A stretch of 64,000 nt of DNA from Crotalaria pallida (GCA_037953625.1 CM075650.1:125719706-125783705); one strand, 5' to 3'; shown: positions 46,850 through 58,772, numbered from the stretch's first letter. Notes: a model not told the origin generated them from the sequence alone. A program made the numbers and translations.

Positions 46850-49405
46850 GTGCGTGGGGCTTCAGTATTTTCCAAGATTGATTTGAGGTCGGGGTACCAT
46901 CATATCAGAATTAGAGAAGAGGATATCTCTAAGACTGCATTTCGATCTCGATACGGACATTATGAGTATGTCGTGATGCCGTTCGGATTGACTAATGCAC
47001 CAGCTATCTTCATGGACTACATGAATCGAATCTTTAGACCTTATTTAGATTCATTCGTGGTTGTGTTCATTGATGATATTCCGATTTACTCTAAGAGCCC
47101 GGAGGAGCATGCGGAACACTTGAAGATAGTGTTAAGCATCTTGAAGGAGAAGCAGCTGTATGCCAAACTTACAAAGTGTGAGTTCTGGCTGAAGGAGATT
47201 AAATTTTTGGGGCATGTGATTTCAAATAAAGGGATAGCAGTTGATCCAACGAAAGTAAGTTCGGTTTTGCAATGGGAGCAACCAAAGTCGGCCACGGAAG
47301 TCAGAAGTTTTCTTGGTTTGGCTGGGTATTATAGAAGGTTCATCGAAGGTTTCTCGAAGATTGCACTGCCTCTGACGAAGTTGACAAGGAAAGATCAACC
47401 GTTCCTATGGGATAAGAAGTGTGAGAGAAGTTTTCGGGAGTTGAAGGAAAGGTTGACATCGTCTCCTGTATTGGTGTTGCCCGATACACAGAAGAGTTTC
47501 GATGTGTATTGTGACGCGTCAAAACAAGGTCTTGGGTGTGTCTTGATGCAAGATGGGCAAGTTGTCGCTTATGCTTCGAGACAGCTAAAAGTTCATGAGA
47601 TGAACTATCCAACTCATGATCTGGAGTTGGAAGCTGTGGTGTTTGCATTAAAGATCTGGAGGCACTATCTCTATGGCACTACGTTCCGGGTGTTTAGTGA
47701 CCATAAGAGTTTAAAATACCTCTTTGATCAAAAGGAGTTGAATATGAGGCAACGCCGATGGATGGAGTTTTTGAAGGATTATGAGTTTGAGCTCCATTAT
47801 CATCCTGGGAAGGCAAACGTTGTGGCGGATGCATTGAGTAGAAAGGCAATGCACATCAGTGCGATGATGGTCAGAGAAGCGGCACTGATAGAGGAATTTC
47901 GAGATTTGAGTCTGACGATGCAAGTGGAACCGACAAGTATCAAGTTAGGGATGCTGCAGATTGCTAATGAGTTTCTGCAAAGGATACGAGAATTGCAACA
48001 CAAGGATGGGAAACTCATGGAAAAGAGGAAGTTGATGCAAGAAGGTAAGGCGTTGGAATTTCAAGAAGGAAAGGATGGAATCCTTCGCTTTAAAACGAGG
48101 ATTTGTGTGCTTGATGATTTGGAAGTAAGAAGGATGATTTTGGATGAAGCGCATAAGAGTAAGATGAGTATGCATCCGGGAGCCACTAAAATGTACCAGG
48201 ACTTAAAGAAGCTATTTTGGTGGCTTGGTTTGAAGAGAGATGTAGCTGAATATGTGGCATGTTGTTTGGTATGTCAAAAAGCCAAGGTGGAACATCAAAG
48301 GCCAGGAGGAGAGTTACTTCCTTTAGAGATCCCGTTGTGGAAATGGGATAGCATCTCGATGGATTTTGTGTCGGGATTGCCAAAGACATCTACTGGTCAT
48401 GATGCAATCTGGGTGATCGTGGATCGGTTGACCAAATCAGCGCATTTCATTCCCGTGAATATGCGCTACTCATTGGAAAAGCTCACTCAATTGTACATCA
48501 AGGAAGTTGTTCGTCTTCATGGGGTACCATCGAGCATTGTGTCTGATCGTGATCCGAGGTTTACGTCGAAGTTCTGGCAAGATCTGCATAGAGCCTTGGG
48601 TTCAAGGTTGAAACTGAGTTCTGCATACCACCCCCAGACGGATGGTCAGACGGAGAGGACTATTCAGTCATTAGAAGACATTCTGCGAGCTTGTGCATTG
48701 GAAGAACGAGGGAATTGGGAACAAATGTTGCCACTTGTGGAATTCACGTACAACAACAGCTATCACACGAGTATTGGAATGGCACCATTTGAAGCTCTGT
48801 ATGGACGAAAGTGTCAGACGCCGTTATGCTGGTTTCAAGAGGGGAAGAGTTCTCTGATTGGACCAGATATTGTGCAAGAGACCACGGAGCAGATCAAAAT
48901 GATACAAGAGAAGATGAGGGCAGCTCAGAGTAGGCAGAAAAGCTATGCTGATAGAAGGAGAAAAACCTTAGAGTTTGCTGAAGGAGACCACATGTTCATT
49001 AGAATAATACCAACCAAAGGTGTTAGTAGAGCCTTGAAAACCCAGAAACTATCGCCTAAGTTTATTGGTCCCTATCAAATTCTCAAAAGAATCGGCCCAG
49101 TAGCTTATCAATTAGCTTTGCCTCCGTCATTAGCTAACCTCCATAATGTATTCCATGTGTCTCAATTGAAGAAATATGTCCATGACCCCACCATTGTTCT
49201 TAGCATCCAACCTGATGACTTAGAAATTCATAAGAACCTAACCTTCAAAGCTGTGCCAGTTCATATTGAAGATCGAAGAATCAAGCAGCTTAGAGGGAAG
49301 GATATTAGTTTGGTCAAAGTCGTTTGGAGTTATGGAGATGTGATAGAAGCATCTTGGGAATTAGAGGATAAGATGCGTCAGGATTATCCTGACTTGTTTG
49401 TATGA
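46850..49405 (+). pseudogene. gag-pol: TK4 RT-RNase H-integrase-chromodomain
   Basis: 851 codons, in frame with 45071-46849. RT catalytic FIDD at residues 73-76, followed by I-P where TK1 has I-L, a possibly damaging change. RNase H from YCDAS (about 220) to VVADALSRK. Integrase zinc domain with CLVC at about 471-474. Core with Asp 505, Asp 566 and Glu 602; the last two are 35 residues apart as expected. Then a GPY/F-type tail (KFIGPYQILKRIGPVAYQL) and a chromodomain-like end (SLVKVVW...VIEASWELEDKMR). The chromodomain places the element in Del/Tekay. Confidence 0.92.
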
Positions 49406-49433
49406 GTTGAATTTCGGGGACGAAATTCCTTGT

Positions 49434-49447
49434 AAGTGGGGGAGTAG
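49434..49447 (+). other. TK4 polypurine tract
   Basis: AAGTGGGGGAGTAG, ending immediately before TGTAACACC of the 3' LTR. Confidence 0.85.
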
Positions 49448-51673
49448 TGTAACACCCCAAAATTTTAATCCCCGATTAATGAAATGTTAATTATAATTTA
49501 ATTATAATTAATAGTTTCTATATTAATCCTTGATTAAAATATGTGTTTATATGACTAGCTTATGTGTGAGAAATTATTTAATAAATAATTTAAATGCCCA
49601 AAATGTATATTTTGCATATTAGTCCCTGGGTTGGGACCTAGAAGCAATTATAGGAAAGGTTTTGGAGAAAAAGTAAATAAAATAATTATTTTTCAAAATC
49701 TGGGCGAAATACTCGAGTATTACTCAGAATACTCGAGTATTCTGGGTCAAACTGCACGAGTTAGTGCGTTTGATGAGTCACCATGAACGATTCTCGTGTG
49801 TTGACACGAAATCGTCTCCCTCAACAGCTCAAAGCACTCGTGTCGTCCTGCATGAGCCTTCTCCATGTCTATATAAGCTTATCAACCACGAATTCGTGGG
49901 AACTTTGGCTAAGGTTTGCATTGTTGAAGAAGCTAGGGTTTCGATTTCGTCTCGTTCAATTCTCTTTCAATTCTAAGTGTTAGTCTTCGAGTGATACACC
50001 AATACAAAGCTCACATCACGAGCTTTGTATAAACACCAAAATCGTGAGGATTGAGTGGGTGAGCTGAGAGAATCAAAGTCTTGAAGTGAAGTTGTTCTTG
50101 CTGGAGTTGGTGTTTGGAGCTTACTTCTATCATCGATTCTGGTAAGCTCCTGAGTTCTTGAGTCTCAAACTCAATTCGTTTAGTTAGATGATGTTGCATA
50201 GGGCTTAGAAATCTAGTTTTCCCTAATTTTTATCTCTGTTTCATGTCCAAACCAATTCAATTTTGGTATGGTGCTCAAACTGTCATGCATGTGAAGCTCA
50301 AGTGGATTTCTGGGTTTGGAGAGCTTTTCTTTGGAGTCTTTCTGTTGATTCAAGTCTGAGAGGTAAGGGGAAGTAATTATATTCACTAGATAGAGTTTGA
50401 AATCCATTAAATGTGTTAGAGAGTCACCAAGAGGCTCTAAGGGCTTAGATTCTATAGGAACTGTGGTTTGGAGACCAATCCATGCTCTAAATCTGTATTG
50501 AGCAAGTTTGTTATCATGCATGTGAACCTGAATGAGCTTTGTTTCATGAATATTATGCTTATTGTGTGATTTGAGGTATTGAGTTGTTAAAATGCCTTTT
50601 TGTGCATAATCAATGATTTCTCTGTCAATTCTGTGTTTTGAATTGAAGTAAGTGTTGTAACATGTTGGATTAATGATATGTTAACTCTGTTGATCCCTGA
50701 AATGGACTTAAATTGAGTAGAAATGAAAATGGCATGTTAAAACCAGTTTTCACTACTGTCAGCTGCGAAACACTCGAGTAAATAGCAAAGTACTCGAGTA
50801 AATCGTGTTCCAAATAAAGTAAATTTCATAAGAACACTCGAGTATTTTGTCTGTTACTCGAGTATCGGGCATGAACTGAGAATTTGTTATAGGTCAAACA
50901 CTCGAGTCATTCAAAGTCACTCGAGTATTCTGGAAAAGTCCAAGAACACTCGAGTAACTCATGAACTACTCGAGTAAATTGTTGAAATTAAAACCCAAAT
51001 CCTCAGAAAGACATGAACACTCGAGTAAGCTTAAGAACACTCGAGTAATCTGGAAAATCTCCAGAACACTCGAGTATTCTGAACTTTACTCGAGTAAAAT
51101 GCCCAGAATCTGAAAACATCATTTTCAATTCTAACTTAATTAATTAAGGAATTATTAAGGATAATTCAAGGGATCAAAGACTTAGAGAAATTGATAAATA
51201 CAAATAGATCGTTCGGTGACGATCCATTTTGAAAATTAAGCCTAGGTGGCAAGTAATGTATTAATAAATTTCCCCTAAGTCTAAAATGCATTCATTCTGG
51301 AGTTTGGATGGTAGGACGTATTCATGTTTCGATAAACATGTGGAGGGCCTCTGGGAGTGCCAATACGCTTGCTTGATGACACGTCGTTGACGTGGTCGGC
51401 TTTGTGGATGCCGATATGGATATATCGTTTGGATGACGATCCGTTTGGATGACGGGATATGCTCGGGTGGCATGGATACCAAGCTTGACATGTACATTCT
51501 AGGTGAATGTACGAATTGTTGTATACCTAGGAATACAACGCACTGTGGAGTGCTGGGTTGTCAGGGATGGACGTCAGAGAGTGACTTAGAAAATGTGGAG
51601 ATAAGTTGAGAGTTAAAGTAATGCATCATGTCATTCACCTAATACAATTGATATACCTGAATTAAGTGTGAAC
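49448..51673 (+). repeat. TK4 3' LTR, first part
   Basis: Starts at the polypurine tract and is interrupted at 51673 by CO2 (target duplication TGAAC 51669-51673 and 62174-62178). It holds the intact U3 pair (49711, 49731) and the 12-site cluster at 50772-51095. Confidence 0.94.
50772..51095. repeat. ACTCGAGT cluster in TK4 3' LTR
   Basis: Twelve intact sites in six pairs (for example 50772/50792 and 51068/51088). Confidence 0.95.
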
Positions 51674-51809
51674 TGTTGGAAACCAACAAGCGGCTCAATA
51701 TAGTCTAGAGGGGGGGTGAATAGAATATTGAAGCCTTATTACAGATTTTTCGTCCACCTAAGAGAATGGTTTTATGAAAATAAATTTTCTTAAGAATTCA
51801 GTTCAGATT

Positions 51810-51993
51810 ACTCGAGTAACTCAAGCCTTCACTCGAGTAATACGCAACCAAAAATAATTTCACTCGAGTATTCAGCAAATCACTCGAGTATTACGAAAGC
51901 AAATTTTAAATCACTCGAGTAACAGAAAACCTACTCGAGTAATGTTTATAAACTGAAAGCAGATTACTCGAGTGACAAGAACTTTACTCGAGT
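51810..51993. repeat. ACTCGAGT cluster 1 in CO2 3' LTR
   Basis: Eight sites in four pairs, start-to-start 21, 20, 20 and 20 bp. The same cluster is at 60784-60967 in the 5' LTR. Confidence 0.95.
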
Positions 51994-52783
51994 AAACTGG
52001 GTAAAATTCAATTTAAAACTTAGTTTTCAATGGAGTTCTTCAAGAATAACAATGCTATGATGATTCAACAAATTATGAATGATTAATATGAACAATTTCA
52101 AGTAATATTAACATGCAATTTTAGATCAATTGAGTAGAATTAAGAAAACCCCAATTCTAACCTAAAGATGCAAATGTTAATGAATTAATGAAATACAAGG
52201 AATGAAAATAAAAGAGACACAAGGATTTATCCTGGTTCACTTTCACCCACTTGAAAGCTACTCCAGTCCCCTCTTAAATCAAGAGAGATTCTTCACTAGA
52301 AATCTTCAAATGTAGATTTTACAATGTTTTAAGATGCAACTAGATTCTTAGTTCTCCTATCTTAAAACCCAACTCAAAGTGTGTACCAAACACTTTGATC
52401 TAATCTACCCCTTTTGAGTATTCTAGATTTCCTTGCTAATTGATTGAAGATGCTTCCAACCAATCCTCTTTTCTTGCTTTGATTTGATCTTCAAAGTCTT
52501 CCTTGTGAGATTCTTCACTTGTGTTGAAACTTCAATGATGCAATCACAAATTGCAAATCTTCAACAACCACTAAGAACAAAACTATGATCTCAAGAATAT
52601 TTGAACAATGATAGAAAATAGAGTGAAGAATGAAAAGTTCTTTGTTGAATCTTGATAGCTCTTGAAAGATGTAAAATAGCTCTTGAATTACGTTTCAAAG
52701 TGTATTAGAAAATTGTAAGAATGAAAGTATCTTTGAAAGAGAAAATTAAGTCCTTTTAAAATTTTCCCAACACTGATTGAATT

Positions 52784-52916
52784 ACTCGAGTAAACCAAAC
52801 AACGTCACTCGAGTGAAACATGTCAGATTAAGTTACTCGAGTGATGTGTAAACCATTACTCGATTAACCTGTCAGAACATAAATTACTCGAGTGAACCAA
52901 TACTCATTACTCGAGT
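52784..52916. repeat. ACTCGAGT cluster 2 in CO2 3' LTR
   Basis: Six sites in three pairs, all 23 bp start to start; one is ACTCGATT. The last is followed by AAACTGATCAGAATCTGAAT. Duplicated at 61758-61890. Confidence 0.95.
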
Positions 52917-53199
52917 AAACTGATCAGAATCTGAATAAAAACAAAGTTTTTCTAAAATGATTTTCACAAGCTATTTAATCAAGATTTAAAGTATCTTCAC
53001 TCTTAATCAGACATTATTTAAATATTCTTAAAATCACCTAAGCTACCCACACCAATGAGATGCATTGCATAAAATAAAGATTACATTGAATTAGAATTAA
53101 TAAAAATCCTAATTCTAATCTTCATGTGGTGTAGCTTGCTTGTTGCCAATGTTGTTGCTTGGAGAGAGATTGTTAGCATCAAAACATGAGAATCCTACA

Positions 53200-53213
53200 A
53201 ACTCCCCCTTTTT
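53200..53213 (-). other. CO2 polypurine tract
   Basis: AAAAAGGGGGAGTT on the minus strand, next to the 3' LTR. A second AAAAGGGGGAGAAT-like run lies at about 53331-53345 and a weaker TAGGGGGAGT at about 53261-53270. Confidence 0.85.
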
Positions 53214-53719
53214 GATGATGACAAACCTCCTTTCAAATTAAGCACTAAGTTTTAACATACTCCCCCTAAATGTAAAACATCTAGGAAAAATATAATAAAA
53301 TTTAACCTACAAGAACAAAATCAACAAAATATTCTCCCCCTTTTGGCATCATTAAAAAGATAATATTTTTGAGAAAAGTCCTTTGCCAAAAGTTGAAGGT
53401 AAGTAGTTCACAATGGTATAGAAAATATATAACAATAAAGACAATACCAAAATAAACCACAATAGTGCCTCAACGTATATAAACAACGAATATAAACGAA
53501 CAACGAATATAGTACCATAAATCAGAGTATCAGAGCATCACACTATGCAGCAAATCATAGCAGATAATCAAAACGAAATGAAACAAACTAGACCATACAC
53601 AAGGTCCTAAAGTCATAGTAGCAACAGAGTCAGAAACATGAAACAGAAACATAAACAGAGAATATGCAAATGAAACATGCAACAGAAATCAACAGCAAAC
53701 ATCATCAGCATCCACAGGT

Positions 53720-54916
53720 CTAGGAATCAGGTGGAGAAGGAGGAAAATGATGAGAAAATAAGCCAGACATGTAATCCATCAAACGATGCTCCATGGCAAT
53801 ATTCTTCACATCCTGTCTCATCTCCAACTGAGTAAATTGAGCATTGATGTGCTCAACCAATGACTCATGAGCAGCTTGTGCATCAAATGGAGTACCAAGA
53901 TTATCCAAATCAATATAGTCCTCAACACGATCGGTATCCATCGGATCAGTAGAAGTAGGAGGAACAGAAGAGGATGCACCAGCCCTATCACCAAGTAAAT
54001 TCCTTTTCCTAGTACCTGAAACTCTTGCAGCCTTTGCAGCTTCAGCCATTTCCTTAATCTGTGATTTCCATAACCAAGTGCGACTGTCCCTATGCCAAGC
54101 AATTTTCATATAACTAATGTGCGAATCATTAAGACACCAGTTATTTTTCTTTTCCTTTTCAGCTGGCTCATCATCAGGAATTGGAACACGATAATACCTC
54201 ATGATCTTGGTGACATGCATAGGATATGGCAAGAATTGGGTTGGAGGAGATTGAGCAGCAGCTTCCATACGAGCTAAAAACATTTTATTCCAATTCATCT
54301 CATACCTCTTTTTAATCCCATGAAACAAAGTAAGATCATCATCTCCCAATTGAGCATAATTTTGATTGCATTTTGGAATCAAACAATAAGAGATAATATA
54401 CATGAGCACCCTATCCACAGCATGCAAAGGTGATACAGTTCTAGTAGTTCTATCACCCCAAGATTCACCAGTACGCAACAAATCAGTATAAATCTTATTA
54501 GTATCCACATCCAAATCCAGACATTCAGTATCACCAATAAAAGTTCCCTTGTTTTCTAAACCAAACATCATAGTCAAATCCGCAGGCTTTATAACAAAAT
54601 GATGTCCTCTAACCATTGTTTGATACTCACCATCTAGCTTAGTAAAATTTTGATAAAATTGTCTGACAAGCCTAGGGTAATAATGAGTCTCAAATTCCAA
54701 AAACCTCTTCAAATTCTGAAATTCTAAATCCTCTACAAACGGAAATTGCTCCTTATGCAACCAAGCAAATTTAACATACCTTGTAAGACCAAAAGAGCGA
54801 TTGATAAATGCCGGTTCCCGCAAATCTCGGTTGATTCCAGAAAACCAAGTATCATTACGACCTGCTCCTTGCTTTGCTTTCTTTTGAGGAGGTTGATAGT
54901 GAGAGGAAGAAGCCAT
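53720..54916 (-). CDS. CO2 third ORF, envelope-like position, plant-transposon-type protein
   Basis: 398 residues from ATG 54916 (MASSSHYQPPQKKAK). The frame is open further upstream to 55216, but that part overlaps a CT-rich leader, so I prefer the internal start. The body contains FARR-like basic N-terminal residues, ETHYYPRLVRQFYQNFTKLDG, MVRGHHFVIKPADLTMMFGL, and a C-terminal part with GTRKRNLLG. This resembles the 'putative plant transposon protein' domain often found in ORFs next to plant retroelements. It lies downstream of pol, where SIRE-type elements carry an envelope-like gene. I see no convincing signal peptide or membrane helix from the preferred start, so an envelope role is not supported by sequence alone. 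Confidence 0.7.
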   Translation of the reverse strand: MASSSHYQPPQKKAKQGAGRNDTWFSGINRDLREPAFINRSFGLTRYVKFAWLHKEQFPFVEDLEFQNLKRFLEFETHYYPRLVRQFYQNFTKLDGEYQTMVRGHHFVIKPADLTMMFGLENKGTFIGDTECLDLDVDTNKIYTDLLRTGESWGDRTTRTVSPLHAVDRVLMYIISYCLIPKCNQNYAQLGDDDLTLFHGIKKRYEMNWNKMFLARMEAAAQSPPTQFLPYPMHVTKIMRYYRVPIPDDEPAEKEKKNNWCLNDSHISYMKIAWHRDSRTWLWKSQIKEMAEAAKAARVSGTRKRNLLGDRAGASSSVPPTSTDPMDTDRVEDYIDLDNLGTPFDAQAAHESLVEHINAQFTQLEMRQDVKNIAMEHRLMDYMSGLFSHHFPPSPPDS

Positions 54917-55199
54917 TGATTCAGAAAAAACAAATTCGGTTTTGGGGGTTAGGGTTTTGATTTGGGGTTTTCGGATTTTTGGATAAAATTGGTGAAATTG
55001 ATGAATGAAAGGAGTAGAAATGATGATATAATGATGAAATATGGAAGAAATTTGTATGATTTGTGAGTTTTGTGGCTGAAAGATGATGATTTGATGAAGA
55101 CCCGTATGAGAGAGAAGAGAGAAAGACGAACAAGAGAGAGAAAAAAATCGTGAAAATGATGCAGATTTCAACAGTTCAGCTTTTAAAATCACGTAAGTT

Positions 55200-55425
55200 A
55201 CTCGAGTAATGTTCATACGTTACTCGAGTGATTCGAGCAGTACTCGAGTGAAAGAGTATGTTACTCGAGTATGCCGAAAGATAAAAAGATTTTACTCGAG
55301 TGATGGATGAACTTAATCGAGTGATACGCAAGTCATTTTAAAATTAATCGAGTGACAGACAGAATTACTCGAGTAATACGAAAGAGTTTTTAAAATTACT
55401 CGAGTAAAATTTCTGTTACTCGAGT
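55200..55425. repeat. ACTCGAGT cluster between CO2 pol and third ORF
   Basis: About nine sites, some AATCGAGT, with start-to-start distances of 20-22 bp inside pairs. The end reads ACTCGAGTGAACTGTCCAGA. Same relative position as the CO1 cluster 28593-28869. Confidence 0.93.
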
Positions 55426-55670
55426 GAACTGTCCAGAATTTCAAAAATTTCAATTTTTCATGCAAAATCATTTTTCATGCACAAACACAGAGAAACACTT
55501 AGCATGTAGCAAGTAACACACATACAAATAAAGCAATTAGCATATTATAGAAAACATACACACATAACTGCATAAAAAAAATAATAAACACTTTAATAAG
55601 ATACAACAACTCAAAATACAAGTCACATTGAAATAGGCTTGAAGGTGAGTATAAAAAGCATCAAATACAA

Positions 55671-58600
55671 TTAGCTAATAGTTAATTCATCAAAAATACC
55701 AAGTTCTCTTCGAATCTTATAAAATGTGTCCCTTGGTAATGGTTTTGTAAAGATATCAGCTAATTGATCCGAAGTTTGAACAAACTCAATAACACAATCA
55801 CCTTTTTGAACATGATCTCTCAAAAAGTGATGCCTAATTTCAATATGCTTTGTCCTTGAGTGTAATACTGGATTTTTAGTCAAATTAATTGCCGAAGTGT
55901 TATCACACTTTATAGGGATATTTGTTAAATTTAAACCAAAGTCAGATAATTGTTGCTTCATCCATAAAATTTGAGCACAACAACTACCTGCAGCTATGTA
56001 TTCGGCCTCCGCGGTTGATAAAGCTACACAATTTTGCTTTTTAGAAAACCACGATACAAGTGAATTACCAATTAAATGGCATGTTCCGCTTGTACTTTTT
56101 CGCTCAACTTTACAACCGGCAAAGTCAGAGTCCGAATATCCTATAAGTTTTAGAAAAGCATCCCTAGGATAATAAAGTCCAGTATTCGTTGTACCCTTTA
56201 AGTATTTCATTATTCTTTTGACAGCAGTTAGATGTGACTCTTTCGGTTTTGCTTGAAAACGTGCACACATACATACACTAAACATGATATCAGGCCTAGA
56301 TGCAGTTAAGTATAACAAACTACCAATAATACCACGATACTTCGTTACCTCTACCGCTTTTCCAGCCTCATCTTGATCTAGGTAGCATGCAACGCTCATT
56401 GGTGTAGAAGCGGATTTGCACGAATCCATTCCAAAACGTTTGAGAAGCTCTCTACAATATTTACTCTGATGAATATAAATGCCATCATTAAGCTGCTTTA
56501 TTTGAAGGCCAAGAAAGAATGTAAGCTCTCCCATCATCGACATCTCGAATTCACTTTGCATCAATTCTGAAAACTTCTTACACAAGTTATCGTTAGTAGC
56601 ACCAAATATAATATCGTCAACATATATTTGAACCAATAAAATATCCTTACCGGAACGTTCAATAAAAAGTGTAGTGTCAACAGTGCCTCGTTTAAAACCT
56701 TTTTGTAATAAAAAATTGCTTAGTCGGTCGTACCAAGCTCTAGGAGCTTGTTTCAAACCGTACAAAGCCTTTTTCAGTTTGAAAACGTAGTCCGGATGCT
56801 CAAAACTCTCGAATCCGGGAGGTTGTGACACATAAACTTCCTCTTGAATGTATCCGTTAAGAAAGGCGCTCTTAACATCCATTTGAAACAATTTAAAATT
56901 CATAATTGAAGCAAAAGCGAGAAGAATACGAATAGCTTCTAATCTAGCAACGGGAGCATATGTCTCATCGTAATCGATTCCTTCTTCTTGACTATAACCT
57001 TGTGCTACCAACCTAGCTTTATTCCTAACAATAATACCCAATTCATCTAACTTATTCCTATAGACCCACCGAGTACCAATTTCAGGACGATCATCGGGTT
57101 TTGGCACAAGCTCCCAAACTTGGTTTCTTTCAAATTGATTTAATTCTTCTTGCATGGCCATAATCCAATGATCATCTTGAAGAGCCTCTTTGATATTCTT
57201 AGGTTCTATTTGAGATACAAAGGCAACATAATAACAAAAATTATTTAAAGTGCGTCGGGTTACCACTCCCTTCGCAATGTCACCTAAGATATTAGAAATC
57301 GGATGATTTTTGTTGGACTTCCAAGCTATTGGTAATTGAGGTTGAATCTCTTGTGCTAAGTCTTTATCTTGTGCTTGCACCTCTCTATCTTCATTTTGAT
57401 TCTCTTCCATTTGTTGTGGTGTTGAATTCTCATGATCCAAAAATGTACCTATATAATCATCACAAGAAACAACACAATCTCCTTTCGAAGATTCATCAAA
57501 TACAACATGCACGGATTCCTCAACGGTTAATGTTCTTTTATTGTAGACTCTATATGCTTTTCTATGAGTTGAATAACCTATGAATATGCCTTCGTCGGCT
57601 TTAGAGTCAAACTTGCCGACCGGTTCCTTTCCGTTATTTAAAACAAACACCTTACACCCAAAAACATGAAAATGTGAGATATTTGGCTTTCGCCCTTTTA
57701 AAAGTTCATAAGGTGTTTTATTTAAATGCGGATGAATAAGAACCCTATTAAGCACATAGCAAGCGGTGTTTACCGCATCAGCCCAAAAATATTTAGGAAC
57801 ATTTGATTCTATCAACATAGTACGAGCAAGTTCCACTAATATTCTATTTTTCCTTTCTACAACTCCGTTTTGCTCCGGAGTCCTAGGGGCCGAAAATTGA
57901 TGATCAATACCAAACTTATCACAAAACGCATCAATCCTAGTGTTTTCAAACTCACCTCCGTGATCACTTCTAATAGACACAATTTTCAAACTTAGTTGAT
58001 TTTGGATGAGTTTGGCAAATTTTTTAAAACATTTATAAACTTCACTTTTTGCGGATAAAAATAAAGTCCATGTGAATCTAGTAAAATCGTCTACTAAAAC
58101 AAATCCATAGTAATTGCCACCTAAACTTTTAATTTGTGAAGGGCCAAACAAATCCATATGGATTAGCTCCAAAGGCTTTGTTGTGCTTATCACATTTTTA
58201 GGTTTAAAAGAACTTTTAACTTGCTTGCACTTTTGACAAGAGTCACAAATGCCATCAAGCTTAAAGTTTAGTTTAGGCAAACCAATCACTAAATCTTTTC
58301 GCAAAAGTTTGTTCAATTGATTCACATTCACATGAGCAATTCGTCTATGCCAAAGACGAATTTCATCATCAAAAGATTTGAAACATTTTGAAAATAGTGA
58401 AGTTATCTCATCCAAATCAATTAAGTAAGTGTTATTAGAGCGACGACCAACAAACTTAACACTATCATCTATAGAAGACTTAATGAAACATAATTCCGGA
58501 GTAAATGTCACATAATTGCCCATATCGCATAGTTGGCTTATACTAAGCAAGTTGTGTTCTAAGCCTTCTACGTATAGGACATTTTCTATGACAAGGTTAG

Positions 58601-58772
58601 ATACGTTACCGATCTTCCCGACTCCTAGAATTTTGCCCTTGTTGTTGTCGCCGTATGTCACAAATCCATCACTTTTTGGAGTAAGTTCCATGAAGTGCGT
58701 TTTGTCTCCCGTCATGTGTCTCGAACAACCACTATCCAAATACCATTTGCGCTCTTTGGTTCGAAGACACAC
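55671..58772 (-). CDS. pol: CO2 Pol polyprotein (PR-IN-RT-RNase H)
   Basis: 1033 codons without stop. Protease DSG at residues 13-15; integrase zinc domain (H142, H147, C176, C179); core Asp207, Asp270, Glu306 with 35 residues between the last two; copia order with integrase before RT. RT has RLVAQGYSQEEGIDYDETYAPVA, KSAFLNG and YVDD at 717-720. RNase H has GYSDSDFAGC, STAEAEYIAAGSC and the end ADIFTKPLPRDTFYKIRRELGIF. The first codon is GTG; no ATG is near. Pol is in the same frame as gag, separated by in-frame TGA and TAG 9 nt apart, so expression needs readthrough, splicing or another recoding. Confidence 0.93.
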   Translation of the reverse strand: MCLRTKERKWYLDSGCSRHMTGDKTHFMELTPKSDGFVTYGDNNKGKILGVGKIGNVSNLVIENVLYVEGLEHNLLSISQLCDMGNYVTFTPELCFIKSSIDDSVKFVGRRSNNTYLIDLDEITSLFSKCFKSFDDEIRLWHRRIAHVNVNQLNKLLRKDLVIGLPKLNFKLDGICDSCQKCKQVKSSFKPKNVISTTKPLELIHMDLFGPSQIKSLGGNYYGFVLVDDFTRFTWTLFLSAKSEVYKCFKKFAKLIQNQLSLKIVSIRSDHGGEFENTRIDAFCDKFGIDHQFSAPRTPEQNGVVERKNRILVELARTMLIESNVPKYFWADAVNTACYVLNRVLIHPHLNKTPYELLKGRKPNISHFHVFGCKVFVLNNGKEPVGKFDSKADEGIFIGYSTHRKAYRVYNKRTLTVEESVHVVFDESSKGDCVVSCDDYIGTFLDHENSTPQQMEENQNEDREVQAQDKDLAQEIQPQLPIAWKSNKNHPISNILGDIAKGVVTRRTLNNFCYYVAFVSQIEPKNIKEALQDDHWIMAMQEELNQFERNQVWELVPKPDDRPEIGTRWVYRNKLDELGIIVRNKARLVAQGYSQEEGIDYDETYAPVARLEAIRILLAFASIMNFKLFQMDVKSAFLNGYIQEEVYVSQPPGFESFEHPDYVFKLKKALYGLKQAPRAWYDRLSNFLLQKGFKRGTVDTTLFIERSGKDILLVQIYVDDIIFGATNDNLCKKFSELMQSEFEMSMMGELTFFLGLQIKQLNDGIYIHQSKYCRELLKRFGMDSCKSASTPMSVACYLDQDEAGKAVEVTKYRGIIGSLLYLTASRPDIMFSVCMCARFQAKPKESHLTAVKRIMKYLKGTTNTGLYYPRDAFLKLIGYSDSDFAGCKVERKSTSGTCHLIGNSLVSWFSKKQNCVALSTAEAEYIAAGSCCAQILWMKQQLSDFGLNLTNIPIKCDNTSAINLTKNPVLHSRTKHIEIRHHFLRDHVQKGDCVIEFVQTSDQLADIFTKPLPRDTFYKIRRELGIFDELTIS

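Larger units (their letters stand above)
51674..53199 (-). repeat. CO2 3' LTR
   Basis: In plus coordinates it begins TGTTGGAAACCAAC and ends GAATCCTACA. It includes palindrome clusters at 51810-51993 (spacers 12-13 nt) and 52784-52916 (spacers 15 nt). Confidence 0.95.

Noticed and set aside
54917..55216. N-terminal extension of the CO2 third ORF as a signal peptide
   Set aside because: It translates a CT-rich leader; the equivalent region in CO1 is not an open frame into a protein, and a better ATG lies at 54916.
55200..55425. Cloning artefact, because ACTCGAGT contains the XhoI site CTCGAG
   Set aside because: Sites occur in regular pairs, show natural decay variants, and are present in both LTRs of several elements.
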